A DNA stretch of 64,000 bases from Salvia splendens (taxonomy: Eukaryota; Streptophyta; Magnoliopsida; Lamiales; Lamiaceae). The stretch lies in assembly GCF_004379255.2 (NCBI RefSeq), contig NC_056035.1:39188773-39252772 (forward strand), read 5' to 3'. Below, one piece after another: positions 1-13,500 of this stretch (position 1 is the first letter of the stretch; each line of letters begins with the position of its first letter). The notes under the pieces were generated by a model. The model was not told the DNA's origin and made no database searches. It was given only the letters and a program-made list of their open reading frames with translations. The position numbers were made by a program, and so were the translations under genes.

Positions 1-1820
1 GCCTCGGAGTTGCTACAGTCCAATCCTCCTCCAGTGATATCTAAGGTAACTCCCGAACCTGAATCTGAAAGTACATCTGTTTCTACTGACAATCCTGGCA
101 CAGATGAAGTCACTGCCGTTGATGGAGACACTGGTCGATATATTCTTCCTCAACGCAGCACTCGAGGTATCCCACCTAAAAGATATAGTCCGGAAAAGAT
201 CGGGGCTAAGAGTAGATACTCAATAGCAAATCTTGCTAAAGCCAATCTCACATAAATGGCTAGGGCGTTCACAATAGCCTTGTATGAAGAAGAAGAAGAG
301 ATACCTCAAACAGCAGAAGAGGCTATGAGAATGCCTCATTAGAGGAAAGCGATGATGGTAGAAATGAAAGCCCTAATGAAAAGCGAGGCGTGGGATGTAT
401 GTACCAAACCAGAAGGTGTGTGAGCTGTAGGATGCAGGTGGGTCTTCACCATCAAAAGGAGACCAGATGGATCGATTGAAAGATACAAGGCACGGTTGGT
501 AGCCAAGGGATACACTCAAACTTATGGGGTCGATTATGCCGAGACATTCTCCCCAGTTGCAAAATGAACACTATCCTAGTTCTATTCTCTATTGCATCCA
601 ACAAGGAGTGGCCCCTACACCAGTTTGATGTCACTAAAGCATTTCTACATGGTGAACTCTCAAAACCAATATACATGGAAGCTCCACCAGGTTTCTCTGA
701 AGGCTTCAAAGATGGACAAGTGTGCAAACTCAAGAAGACGTTGTATGGGTTGAAACAGTCTCCGCGAGCATGGTTTGGGAGATTCACCGAAGTAATGAAG
801 AAGTACGGGTATAAACAGAGCAACTCCGATCATACTCTATTTCTGAAAAGGAGGGAAGGAAAGATTACCTACCTGATCATCTATGTGGATGATATGATCC
901 TCACTGGCGACGATGAGGAAGAAATCAAATTGTTGAGACAGAACCTGTTTTCAGAATTTCAGATGAAGGATCTTGGACTGCTGAAGTACTTTCTGGGAAT
1001 AGAAGTATTGAGATCAAAGAAGGGAATCTTCATTAACCAGAAGAAGTATGTCCTCGACTTACTGGCAGAAACTGGAATGATAGATTGCAAGCTCGCAGAT
1101 ACTCCTATGGTGTAGAATCATGGGCTACAGATAGTAGAAGGAGCTGAACCTACTCATCGGAAAGTTAATTTACTTGTCCCATACGAGACCTGACATTGCA
1201 TACGCAGTTGGAGTAGTGAGTCAGTTTATGCACAAACCCCAAGAAGCTCATTGAGAAGCAGCACTGCGGATCGTTCGATACCTAAAAGGAACTCTTGGAC
1301 ATGGAGTGATGTTTAAGAAGATGGTCATATGGACATATATGGATTCACAGATGTTGATTGGGCCGGAAACCCAAATGATCGGAAGTCAGCCGCAAGGTAC
1401 TTCACATTTGTTGGTGGTAATTTGGTCACCTGGCGAAGTAAGAAACAAAAGGTGGTAGCTTTGTCGAGTCCAGAAGCAGAATTTTGAGGGATCAAGAGTG
1501 GATTGACTGAGATCCTGTGGTTAAAAAGGCTAATGACTGAGTTGGAATTGATGCCCTCCGGACCCTGCAAACTATTTTGTGATAACAAGGCAGCCATCAG
1601 CATATCTGAAAACCCAGTACAGCATGACCGGACAAAACATGTCGAAGTTGATCGACACTTCATCAAAGACAACATTGAAGCCAAGGTTGTGGAACTACCG
1701 TTTGTCCGATCAGAAGACCAGCTAGCTGATATTCTTACCAAAGCTGTGGACTCTAGAAGTTTCCATGAAGTATTGGGCAAGTTAAGTTTGGATGATCCCC
1801 TTACTTAACTTGAGGGAGAG
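1..1820 (+). pseudogene. Decayed Ty1/copia pol (end of integrase region, reverse transcriptase, RNase H)
   Basis: This is the 3' half of a copia-type retrotransposon polyprotein; its 5' part lies outside the window. The open pieces 10-255, 564-1115 and 1503-1808 carry copia landmarks in order. They are a linker ending in arginine/proline-rich sequence, the RT segment with LYGLKQSPRAWF and the catalytic YVDDMILTGDD box, then RNase H with CDNKAAISISENP and KHVEVDRHFIK. The reading frame is broken by stops near 340 (TAG), 420 (TGA), 1113 (TAG), 1253 (TGA) and 1485 (TGA), so no full polyprotein can be made. The purine-rich tract TTGAGGGAGAG at 1810-1820 is the plus-strand primer site directly before the LTR. 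The family is certain from the RT box; the lineage within copia is not resolved. Confidence 0.93.
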
Positions 1821-2024
1821 TGTTGTAAAGAAATCAAGAGGGAAATCAAATCACAAGCAAATAATCAAGGAGATATGAAATTGATTGTGATTAGTAATTT
1901 ACCATGTAATAAGGTAATTAGAATTAGGGTGAATCTTTACCTTATTTGTATAGTTTCGTTCCCTATATAGATGGTTGTAAACCATGAACAATTCAAGTTA
2001 AATAAAAATCAAAGCCTTTCAACA
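1821..2024 (+). repeat. 3' LTR of the copia element
   Basis: The sequence starts TGTTG directly after the polypurine tract and ends CAACA, giving the 5-bp inverted ends and TG...CA limits expected of an LTR. It is 204 bp long, short but normal for copia. CTATATAG near 1963 is a possible TATA box. The 5' LTR is outside the window, so the target duplication and the age cannot be judged here. Confidence 0.8.
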
Positions 2025-3531
2025 GATCTCCTCCTTGTTAAGCGAGGCCAAGTTATCAAGAACGACTTGAAGAAATGCCTCTCCCATATTACAATAATTA
2101 AAACTCAGATAAGGAATTCTTCTGAGAAAAGTTTTCAGAATACCAAATTTCAAGTATGAGGATGATAAACATGAGGGGATGCTATGAAATGTTAGGTAGA
2201 AAAGGCTCTATTATAAAAAACCAAGGAATCAGTTTTCCATTTGCAAATGAGATATGGTAATATAGCAATACTAAAACTAAAGATAGCAACAGAGTTGGAA
2301 GTAAGATACCATTACCTTTCAGAAGCAATAAAGACTTGAAGTTGCAGAGGAATGAAGAAGAGGGAGGAGCCTCAGAGTCAAGAAAGAGGAGTTCAAAAGT
2401 GTATAATCAAGAAACAATGAGTGATCACTCCAAGATCAGTCCGATCTCCTCCATAATAAGCGATCTAAGCCTATCAAGAATCACTGCCTCTTGTCATACT
2501 GCAATTGCAAAAAACTCTAATAAACAAAAGAGGGTAAAAAAGCTAAGAACTCATTTTGTATTTACAAATGATTTATGGTTATACTCAAAGCATGAAAACT
2601 AAAGAATATGTGAAAAAACAGACTTGGAAGTAAGGTGGCAAGCAATAATACCATTACATTGAAGCATAGAATGCGTATAGATGTGAATAAAGATTTGCAG
2701 TTAAAGATTTGAGGAAGACGAGCAGCCTTAGAATCAATACAGACAAGTTCATTTATGGTCAAAATCTACAAAACCACAAAATAGTATGCCCACAGCTTAG
2801 AGTCTTCTATAAAAAGGTTTATTAGGTAGTTCGTGGTTTTTTTGTTGGTCCATCATAATTTTAGAAGTTTTGAAAAATATTTTTATGAATGAGACTCTCT
2901 ACGATACAAATTTGATGAAAAAGTAGATTAAGGAAATCAAATTATTAGCATTAATGCATGAGGAGTCTCTTATACCGAGCTAGGCCACATTAAATCCCAT
3001 ATCATTTATGTATACATCATATTATAAACTCTTCCCCATTCCCTTAAAATAAAAATTTTATACACATGAAATTAATTTTTACTGAACACATAAAAATGAT
3101 TCTTTTATGCTTGTTAATGTTTCTTATTATGACAATCATCAATCTTACGAAGATATGTCTCGATTGAATTTTATATTCCAAGAGAGTGAATAAAATTTAA
3201 TTTTGTTATTTACCAAAATAAATTTTTAGCTGAAGCCAGTTGTCAGGTATGTACAATTAATGCAATCTCTCGGAAATTCATAGATGTTTAAAAAGGGGAA
3301 AAGTATAGATGAACGAAATGAAAAGGCAGAAAACAATCATCTTATTAAGAAACAAAGAAAAGACTATTGTTCTGTCTTGACACACTGCATTTTACACTTG
3401 CTCCTTACACTGAGATTCTGAAAACTATATACATCCAAAAAAAGAAAAAAGAATGTGATGGGAAAAGAGCCTTTTTTTTCTGCATCAAGATCTACAAACA
3501 GGTACAGAATTGAAGCTCAATACCAAAAGTG
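2025..3531. other. Intergenic AT-rich DNA and 3' flank of FAB1
   Basis: I see no gene here. The part nearest 3531 must hold the FAB1 3' UTR, since that gene is read from the minus strand. The rest is AT-rich, with short chance ORFs that resemble nothing I recognise. Confidence 0.6.
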
Positions 3532-6500
3532 TTATTGTATGATGACCTTATCTTGCGAGTTTTCTTCGCGCTGCGAACTGCTCGGGAGGATCGTTGAGGA
3601 CAGCCACTGATCTGGAACCATTAGAAAATAAGCCGACATAGCCTTTCTAAACCTTTTCTTGTACTGTATTGGAGAAATTATAGTGGGAGAAGCATTTTTG
3701 GGGCCTCCAAGAATGCCTGATGCTTTCACCCATGTCTCCAGATGCTTGTCCCATGTGTATTGCCTCATGAAATCGATTATCCCAACCACCAGCTCGTGCT
3801 TTTCCTCGTCAACCCCAACAAGAAGCGAGTAGTCCATCACGTCTATTGACTGTACATACCATAAGATGTAAGAAGACAATAACACACATTTAATGTTTGG
3901 AAAAGCAATTTGAATCTTACAGCAAGAAATGCAGTATCGTTCCACACAGCTCTCTCTAGCAGACGTTTTGCCTTTGTTCCCAAGAAAATAGGTGAGGTTG
4001 GCATAGCCTCTATCAGATTCTGATCGAGCAAAACCTTATTGCTTCCACTTGAATCTGGATTGTATCTTGATCGAGCAGAACCTTTGAGGTCATACAGTCG
4101 TGTGATATTGCGTCTGTATAGAAGATTCTCCATCACCAAAACATCCATTCTTGTCTCTTTTCCTCCTTTCAAATGCTTCGAGGTGACCTTCATGCCAACA
4201 TCCAACAAAGGATTAGCTAATCCAAGTTTGTAACAGAATTACTTACAGTAAGCATATAAGTAAAGACGATGGAGTTCTTCACTCAAAACAATATGACAAT
4301 ATGTAAGGTCTCATTCTGCATGTTTAAGAATTTATACCTGGTAAATGCCTAAGATCTTAGCCAGGCATGTCGGGCATCCAATGCTTATCGACTCAGACAA
4401 GTACTTGAAATAAGATGGTGCAAACTTTATAAATGACTCAAGCTCCGTCTTAGTCACTTGTTTGATTATAAATCTGTCATCCAAAGTTTTAGCAAAAAAG
4501 ACATTGCTTTTACCACCCTGTGCACCCCACTTCTTACAGCGACCAACAGAGCGGACAAAATCCAACTCACTTGAACAGCAATCTTTCCTCAAGGCCTCAA
4601 ACTGCTTAGCAAAATAACAAGTTACAGTATACTTCACCTTTCCTGGAGGACCGTCATCAGTGAAGGATATTCTTGAATGCATAGTACTTGGGTAAAGAAG
4701 AGAGTCCAAACCAGAGAAACTCCGAGAACCCGAGGATAAGATGCTTTCATCAGCAGAGCCAGGACCTTTCATGGCTTCTGAACTCGACTCATCGAAAGAA
4801 CTAAATGAAAATATATTCATCGGATCTAGTAATGAAAATGAGGACGAGGACTGCAAATAGCTCTTCTGTTTATCTGGTTCTGCTGACATAAAGTTATGAT
4901 ACTCTGGTGACACCAGAGTATACGAAATGATGCTAGTAGGCTCATCATCATAAATCGGGACAACGATGTCACTATCAGCTGTAGGTAGCAGCAGCCGAGC
5001 ACCACCGAGATGTACCAGTTCTCTAAATGAGGAGATATAAGCTGGATTATACTCAGCAATCTTGCCAAGCCTCTGCAAAGTAGTTGGAGTATTTTTGTTG
5101 AAGAGTGACCGATACAGAGCCAAAAAAGGTATACCCAGCCAACTCTTTGGATTTTCAATATCATTAGGTCCCTTTGCAGGCAATCCAAAACGTAAAGGAT
5201 TAGTGGTTGAAAATGCACCAGAAGAGTCTTGTAGGAATGTGCTGGGAGTATTGGTCTTTCTGTCTTCAGAATATACAACTTCTGACTGCTGATTCCCTGT
5301 CCATGCAGTATCGAGATTATCCAATGTATTTTCCATCACTGGGAACTGCCCCTCTGATCGAGCCCTTCGCACAGTTTTATTACATTCTGGGATGTCTGAC
5401 TGGTTACTCAAATTTCTGTCAGAAGACCGATAAAGGTTGGGATCCTCTTTATTTCTCGAGGGCTGATCTATATCCATTCCTTTATGAATCTCATCTGGAC
5501 GGGTGATCCTGCTCTCTTCTCCCTCATTAGGCATTAAATAAGGCATCATATTAGCAAAAGAAGAATCTAAGCTGGTGAACCCTCTGCTGAACCTTGAAAC
5601 CGTATCCACCTCTGACCGCTTCTCCCTCAGATTGGCAGGCTTCTCCTTCAGTGTACCAACTTTATATTTTGAAAGTTGCATCAACCGCTGGTCCCAGACA
5701 TAAGCATGAAAAACAAGCTGTCGTTTTATTCTGTTGATCTCAAGAATGTCCATATCTGGCTGACCATGTTTGACTTCCTTTTTTAGCACATACCACAATG
5801 ATTCCTATACAAAAGTTCATTGTTCAGGAATACAAAACGAAAGTTTATCTAATTTTTAGCAAGACAGATGTCACAATGTTTCTTCTGGATGCAAAGACAC
5901 TACCAGTGTACCAGTTAGTTAACTGATATGAATTTAAGAATCAAACCTAGGGAATTAATTGTTAAACAAACTTAATGCATAACTAAAAGGCATGTGCAAA
6001 GAATAACCTCAAATTCTTTTATTTCCTTCTGAAGCATCAACTCCAGCTCGGTAATCAGTTTTCTACATTCATCGGTTTTTTCGCCAGAATCATCCTGTAT
6101 TCTGTCTGAAATATGATGCAGCACATCCTGAACCTCGGTGATAAAGACATATGCCATGCTGCTGACCTATAGTTGTATCAAATCCAGTTATGAAACTGCA
6201 AATCAGAGAAACCAGAAAAAGAATAAGCATATTCTCCATATTATCATACCTCCTCAAAGTCTTTCTGTATCCACTCCTCCTTGTAATAGTTGAATTCAAG
6301 CATTGATGGTGGAAGATAAACAGAATGGACATTGATGGGAGCATACCGAAAACATGCAACCATCCTCCCAAACCTGCATATAAGACAACTATTCAATAAG
6401 GTTGATGCACCGATCAAGACAAATTAAGTTCATGAGAAGAAAGCACCATTTGAATATGTATATGTTGATTATGTTCCTCACGTAATGATAAAAGAAGTGA

Positions 6501-9500
6501 TATCCGACATTCTAACTACACTGCCCTAAAATCCCACCACCCCCAGCAGTCCAGCACAAAACAAAATATGAAGTCAGATTCAAAGAGAAAACTCCCTTTA
6601 GTAGACATGAGAAGCACATACGGACTTACAATTGAAAGGATTTTGAAAAACGTAATCATCTATGAGACTTATCAGCAGAAAGCATACCCATAAAACCGAA
6701 GACAATCTCTATGAAGGGAATGGCCACAGCTAGCAACTCTGCTTGCAGCAGCATGGTTTGAAAAGCTGAGTTCCAAAAATTTTCCAAAAGATAAACCCCA
6801 GGCAGCATCTGACATTACAACTCTTTTTGTAGCAGGAGGAAAACCGTTGGATCGTGGACATCGTAAACAACGATGCCACATCCATATCTTTCCTTCCTTC
6901 TCGCCTGGCAAAAGGGATTCTTGAAGTTTTTTCACAGAGATGGTAAGGCTGCCTTGTTGATGAGTGTAGCAATGAACATGAGCTTCTGAAGGCATTTCAC
7001 ATGAACTACATCGTGAGCCCTGCCAGACAATATATAGACCAGGATCTAAGATGATCTTCAAAGAGATGCAGCAATATTAGTGTACACAGACACATGAATA
7101 AAACATAGTGTACCTGATCAAACAAATGGTCTCGAAGAAACCGACCCAAAGGTTTATCAAAATTCCCATAGTATTTAATTCGGAAGAGATGAGCACGCTC
7201 ACATACAATTCCCTTCAGCACACATCTTGTTGAAAGAGAGACCAAAATGCTCTGATGATCGGATGGTGAGGGAGGAAATTCATCTCTTAGTGTTTCCAAC
7301 TCCCCAGAGTGGTCCTTTCCATGCTGCCCCGAGAGTACTGACTCAGATTTGTGACCCATGTTCAAAGGAAGTCTATTTGCATCACCCGGCGAAAAATTAA
7401 AACCCTGTCCTAGAGCCTCATCCTCAAATAAATGTTCAGAGTTTAAAGTATAATTTCTCTCCAGATTAGTCAATTGTTTAGCATCAAAGTATCCATTAGC
7501 ATCATCCAGACTATTTCCTTCCATAGAATAAGGACTATCAGAGAGCTGCTCCCACTGAGAACCTGATAAGTCAGCACCAGACGCGATGTTATCCACATTT
7601 CTAATTCTAGATTCAGCATTTGGAATTTGAGCAGTGGAACCTTTAGAAAAAATAGGCTCTGCTACAGACACTGAAACTACTGGAGACCGTCTGCTGTCCA
7701 GAGACAGGTCATTTCTAGATTGAACTGCATTAGTGGGCTGCTGTTGTGCTTGAGGTTTTTCAGTGTAAGGAGAACTATAGCCAGGAATCATAGAGATGGA
7801 CCTATCAACGCTAGAGGGCTTATCTGGCAGGGCCACTTTTATTGGAGATTTCAAAGGGAGTTCCGGCAGAGAAGCACCTTCATCAGCAAGAAATGAGGTC
7901 TCGAGTGCTAAATGATAAGCAGCAAATACACCATAATGAACTACATGTTTGACCCTCTTTAGTTCATCCCCACTAGCACCCTTGAGCAGAATCTGACTCC
8001 CAAAATGAAATAAAATTAATACTCAACTGAAAAAGTGGCTCAAATTTTATAAATCAATAAGTTGTTTGCAGATTACATATATACTAATCCAAGGTTCCAA
8101 ACACCAGAATTCTTAATATATTAAGAAAAAATAAAAGGAAAAAGACAATAGTGACTACCAATAGGCAATAGTGACTAAACTCTCTCCTCACACTCTCCCC
8201 AACGCAAACATAGACTTGTGTGTGTGTGAGAGAGTGCGTGTGAAATCTGGCAGGAAAATTAGAGATGACAAGCAAACAATTGTTGTAAGTCAACAAATGA
8301 CAATATAGAAGATGGTGCATAACCATTGATACAGCATTCGGAATCTGGTTAAACATGTCGCGTAAAAAGTTAACTCTATTTCTGATTATATAACAATCAT
8401 TATTTCTTCTTAAGGGCAGTAAGCGTAATATACTATTTGAATTCACGTTAACCAGGAGTAAACAAATTTTATATGTTTAAATTTAATCCAAATATTGTGG
8501 CTACCATCTCTCACAATCTAGATTTTTAAAGCTACATTTGGATAAGTTGTCGAGGATATTAACAGAGAGAATTGCTCATTTGGCACTCCAATGCTCACAA
8601 TATCCATACACTAGCTAAATGTTAACACCTTTTGGGCCATTATCTCCGTCAACATTATTATACATAAAAGATTTTACAATAACATGGGTTTGCAATACAC
8701 TAAAGTCATGTAACTTACAGTGCATCCCAATGGGCGTGGGCAACCTTCAAAAAACATCAGTGTCTTTGTTAACTTTTTTCCACCTTGCCCAGCAGAACCA
8801 AGATTCTCAATAAACTTCTCTACACGAAATGAGTCGCAATATCCAAGTTTAGGGGTAGAAAGACTGTCAATTGAAGGAACAATCTGTGCCCCACTGCAGC
8901 GAGCTATGCGCTCTAAAAGTGGTCTTTTGATGTTAAGAACCAAGGATATGTTCTTTGCAAGAAGATATTCTTGTGCATATCTAGATACCGATTTTTCTAC
9001 CAAAAGAACGTTTGGGTGGTGGGCATCAATTTTGGCTACAGCCATTTTCAAATGGTCCATTTCCTGCAGTAGCACAAGACAAAGGCAAAAGGCTAATAAA
9101 TTTGGTAGACAAATAGTAGAGAAGTTAATAGCATGGTTTCCTAGTAGTAAAGGAGATTATTTCTTATCCATGAACAAAACAAAGAAAAATAGTTTCAGGG
9201 GCATTATAATGTAATGACAATATTTAATTCTACAGAGTTTAGTTATAGTCACAACCTGCTGCAGTAAAGTATCAAAACTTGATAAGTGATTAGCAACCCG
9301 CTGGTACTCCAGGGCACCCCCAAGCAGTAGAAGTCGTGCTTTATCAATTTTTGAACTCATCCTCCGATGAGCCACATTTTTCTTGCAAACAATCCCTTTG
9401 ATCACCGAACTTGTGAGGAAAGAGGTAACAACTTCATCAGCATCATCAGAAACAAAACAGAATACAATGTGCATGACTTAAATAAGGAATGTAGGATCCA

Positions 9501-12500
9501 ATTCCAAATTTTCTTGACCTAGAGAGTTAGATATTTCCTTTCTACAATCTATTATCCAAGCATTTCCATTTTCTTAATTTTAAGAGTTGCATATTTTCTT
9601 AGTTTACTAAATTTGTATATTCAGAAATTCTTGAAAAACAGTTAGCACACAACAAAAAAACTAAGTAAAAGGGTGTTAAAGTAATGTTCATTACAATACA
9701 GTACTCACTAAAATCATGTCCCCCGATACATTAACAACCTAATGAAAGTTGTCTAAGAGAAAAATCATATGACGGTGTACTCTAACCGTCTAACGGCATC
9801 AACACCTCGAATATGAGAGGAAGGGGGTAATCATGAGGATATCTAGCAAGCATTTACATTACATGAAAATAGAAATCAGTGGAAACTGTAAAGTTATGTG
9901 TGGATCATAAAACAAAGTGATATATTTTCATTAATTAAGTTGACCAAGGATGTCATTCCTAAATAAATTGACATAGAAAACTAAAGTAAATAAAATACCT
10001 CTCACTGCGATTCCCACAAGCTATGCACTTGACTTTTACATATCCTCCAGGATCCATTCCTCCACCCCGACTTGTATCTGGCTTTAGAAGAGTAGCAGCT
10101 TCCCAGCACAAATGTGTAATAATGTCCAACCAACTCTCATAGTCTGAAGCAGGAAAGTTCTCAGCCTGCAAAAGTTGGGATATAAGAGATGTGAAATGCC
10201 CATCAACTACTCTTTTCATTGCTCTCCGGTGTTCCTCGTTTGATCTATCCCTATTTCGAAGTTCCCCAACTACAAAGCTGCTTGACCGTAGGTAACCCCA
10301 TTCTCCTGTGGCATCCTCGCCAGGATCATCATCGTCATCATCAGATACAAAGACTTCCCTCTCGTCCTCTTCATCTTCAGGCTCTGGAGGAAGCCAGATA
10401 AGACCATTATTCTCATAATCCACAGCTTCAACATCTGCATCATCCATCGCATGTGGAGGAGCTAATCCAAATTGGACATCATTATTTTGTGTATCTGCTT
10501 CTGTCCTTGTTTTATAGTCCAATGATCCTTGTGTCTCTAAATTCTCAGGCACCAGAGCTGAATTATAATCTGGGTGAGTACTTTCCTCATTCGACTCTTC
10601 TTCGCAAGGCCCATAGCTATGATCAATCTGACAGTAGCTGTTGGTTCCATAGCCCATGTCAGGGCTTACTATATTTATTTCGGAGTGTGGTTCATGAATA
10701 GGGTAGTCATCATCCTCATCATCACTCCTGGGATCGCCAATAGCATAACGAACAAAACATGAGTTCCAATAAACCAACTAAATAAAAGTACAAAACTTGT
10801 AAATGAATCAATGAAGTAGGCAACCAATACACTTCCTAATCGTTGTAACATTTTACAAATAAAAGTTTTCTGTATATAGAAAATTAACTCTATGGACATG
10901 ACTGAACTGCACCAAATGTCATGACCGAATAAATTGTAAATTGAAGACACACCACAAAGCTAGTAGTTTAAGCACCAATTCCAGAACAACAATTCCCTCT
11001 GTGAATTGAATTAATCAACCCGAGCTTGACAGGGACTGTTGGGTTGATATGGTAAAAGATTCCCAATGTATTCCAAAGAAGCCAATTTCTGCAGCCACTT
11101 GATGGAACATCCAAGAAAGAATCTTGAAATCACTAGTGTGGTTATATCCCAAATGGGTCTCAAAAGATTTAACTTATTTTATATGATCATCTCCAGATTA
11201 TAATTTTAAGAATGTTGTGCCAAACCCCAAAGACACCAAGTTGGCCAACATATAACTTGTGGGTGGAACAGTAACTGGATTGTCATTTGTCCACCTTTCT
11301 TAAACTTCACTATCATTATCCTTTTAGATACTGGAAATGTAATGATTAAATTACGGATAGCACTGAAAATTCCATCCACTGTTTGCTTTCTCAATAGAAT
11401 GACAGTTATAATAGTAAGGGCTTTGGAAATTCACTTTAAGATCATTTATAAATTTCTGGGAAGTGAAAACAGATAACATGCAGGTTTACATTCAACCAAC
11501 TATGCAGAAACACCTTCAACTCCATGCTCAATTTCTCAGGCTCGATATAATGAACTGCAAATGTCAAGAAAAAAGTTCCACCCTTAGGGAAAAACTTCTC
11601 TTCCAGAAAATATTATGCAAGAGTGGGCACACAAATCCTCATCGAGGACTTGGATAAAGCTCATAAGTCAGTCCTAAGATACTTCACTCAAAAAAAAAAT
11701 TGCCATTTATAAATGCAAACACCTATAACATGCCACCAGGAACGTCAATGAACCATGAGGTTTGTGCATCTTAACTCGATTTAATGCTTATGACAAACCG
11801 AACTCGTGTAAGAAAATGAAGGCAAAAGGTAATAAAAAATTAGCAGTAGCATAAAATAGAATATAATCGAGGTGCAGTAAGAGAATCTTTTGGGAAAAAA
11901 AAAAGTAATTCCATGTTATCATTATGCCATGTAAATAAGGAGGGGGAATTTCTGGAATTACCTGCTGCATGATCCCAACTGGTGGCCAAATGGATCCATA
12001 GAATCAATATAATCTAGTTTTTCAGGGCTTCTTGCCTGGTCTTGCTTTGGTGACTTTGAATCCATCCCTGCAGAAGAATGAGGACTTCGACTAACAGCGC
12101 ATGAAACATGTTGAAAAGGCCCTGTTGAGAATTCAGTAGAACCAGCACTACTGCCACTGTTACAGGTGCAGCAACTAGATTGACTGCTCACCAAGCTCGA
12201 TGATGATGGAGATGGAGTGAGCCCAGGACTCGACTGCACCACGTTACTGCCAGTAGCAACCTGTTGCTTCCATTGCTTGAAGCAGTAATTACAAACTTTA
12301 ATCCTATCCCTATCTTCCCGCCCACTCTTGGGCTCATCAGGGAGTGCGGGCACAGTGTTTAAGGTGCACCTTCCACAGAAAACCCGTCCACACAGCCGAC
12401 AGTGATGCTTGCGATTGAAAACAGTAAATGCAGAATCACACTCGTAGCACACCCTGCAGCTTTCATCGGGCATCCAGAAATCTCTCGATATATTTCCAGA

Positions 12501-12578
12501 TTCCCCCTTCATTGGAATCCATGATCTCAATACGTCAACAATCTCAGACAATTTGTTATTCTCCGTAGTACTGTCCAT
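3532..12578 (-). CDS. FAB1: 1-phosphatidylinositol-3-phosphate 5-kinase (FAB1A/B type, PIKfyve)
   Basis: The enzyme phosphorylates PI3P to PI(3,5)P2 on endosomes and the vacuole. I infer eleven coding exons (12578-11962, 10727-9999, 9409-9256, 9063-8719, 7992-7114, 7019-6688, 6373-6250, 6166-6008, 5804-4338, 4187-3921, 3849-3532), all with GT-AG junctions and matching phases. They give 1796 aa, normal for plant FAB1A/B. Domains in order: an N-terminal FYVE finger ([16 protein letters not shown] in place of RVC) at about residues 34-100; the Cpn60/TCP1-like region at about 440-640 ([29 protein letters not shown]); the cysteine-rich CCR region near 900-1020 ([16 protein letters not shown]); and the PIPK catalytic domain at about 1510-1790 ([53 protein letters not shown]). 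The acidic repeats around 10320-10370 and 10700-10725 are family-typical. No residue known to be essential looks lost. Confidence 0.95.
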
Positions 12579-13500
12579 GAACGCATATAAACATCAAACC
12601 TCATGGTTATGAATCAATCATCAGCCACTGCCAGGCTACCTATAGAACTCCTAAAACACCATAAAAGGAAGACAAAAAAATAAAAATAGAAACCACAAAT
12701 CAAGAATTAAAAAGCACAGCAATTACCAGGACATCAGAAACAACCTCTAGCGCAAACAAATCCGATTAAAAACCACACACAACCAACGCATAGATCGAAA
12801 AAGCAAACAATATCACACAACTTCTTCAGTAATTCCAGCTGCCAAATCGTACTCGAGACTAGACTAGGCAGAAAAACAATAAATGCAAGCGGGCCACAAG
12901 CAAAAAATCAACAAATTTTCCAATTACAGCAGAGGCTGCTCTCATTTACGAACTTCAAATAATCACTAACTCCGCTATTTATTCAAATTGAATCAGAGAA
13001 AAGGGAGATACCTTATTCCGAATGGTTACGGAACTTAGGCAAACTCAATAAAGTATACATCTGCAACGTTGCTTACATATTCACCTCAACAAATCCAGCG
13101 CAACTGATCCCAGTGCCGCATGTGACCCATTGCTTAAATACGCGCCTACCTAATCCAATCACAACCACAATAGAAACCGAAAAACATTCATAAAATGGTA
13201 ACCTGGAAGGACTTTTGAGCAGGAAATATATGCATAATTTGTGGCTGAGGAGCGTCGGAAAGCTCCGAAATGAAGAAAAAAGGTAGTAACTCTTTTATGC
13301 TGTGGCAAATGGCGGATTATGCAGGGGTGGCTGGAATTAATGGAGAAGGAAAAACTAGAAAAATTAATGGAAATTACGAGAGCGATGGAGAGAGAGAGAG
13401 AGAGGGGTAAGTGGGAGGGTCACGAAAATGGTATGAGCGGAGATGGCGACGCAGCTCATGACTCTCACACACAAACACACACTAATTTTCACACCAAGTA
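12579..13500 (-). promoter_or_regulatory. FAB1 5' leader and upstream region
   Basis: Read on the minus strand, a plausible 5' UTR donor (AAG/GTATCT) lies at 13012/13011, which suggests an intron between the leader and the first coding exon. A CT-rich run (GA repeats on the plus strand at about 13386-13405) sits where a plant transcription start or promoter is expected. An upstream ATG at 12604 opens a 25-codon reading frame that overlaps the FAB1 start and stops at 12527; whether it is in the mature mRNA depends on the unproven acceptor. The start site and the exact leader exons cannot be fixed from sequence. Confidence 0.4.
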
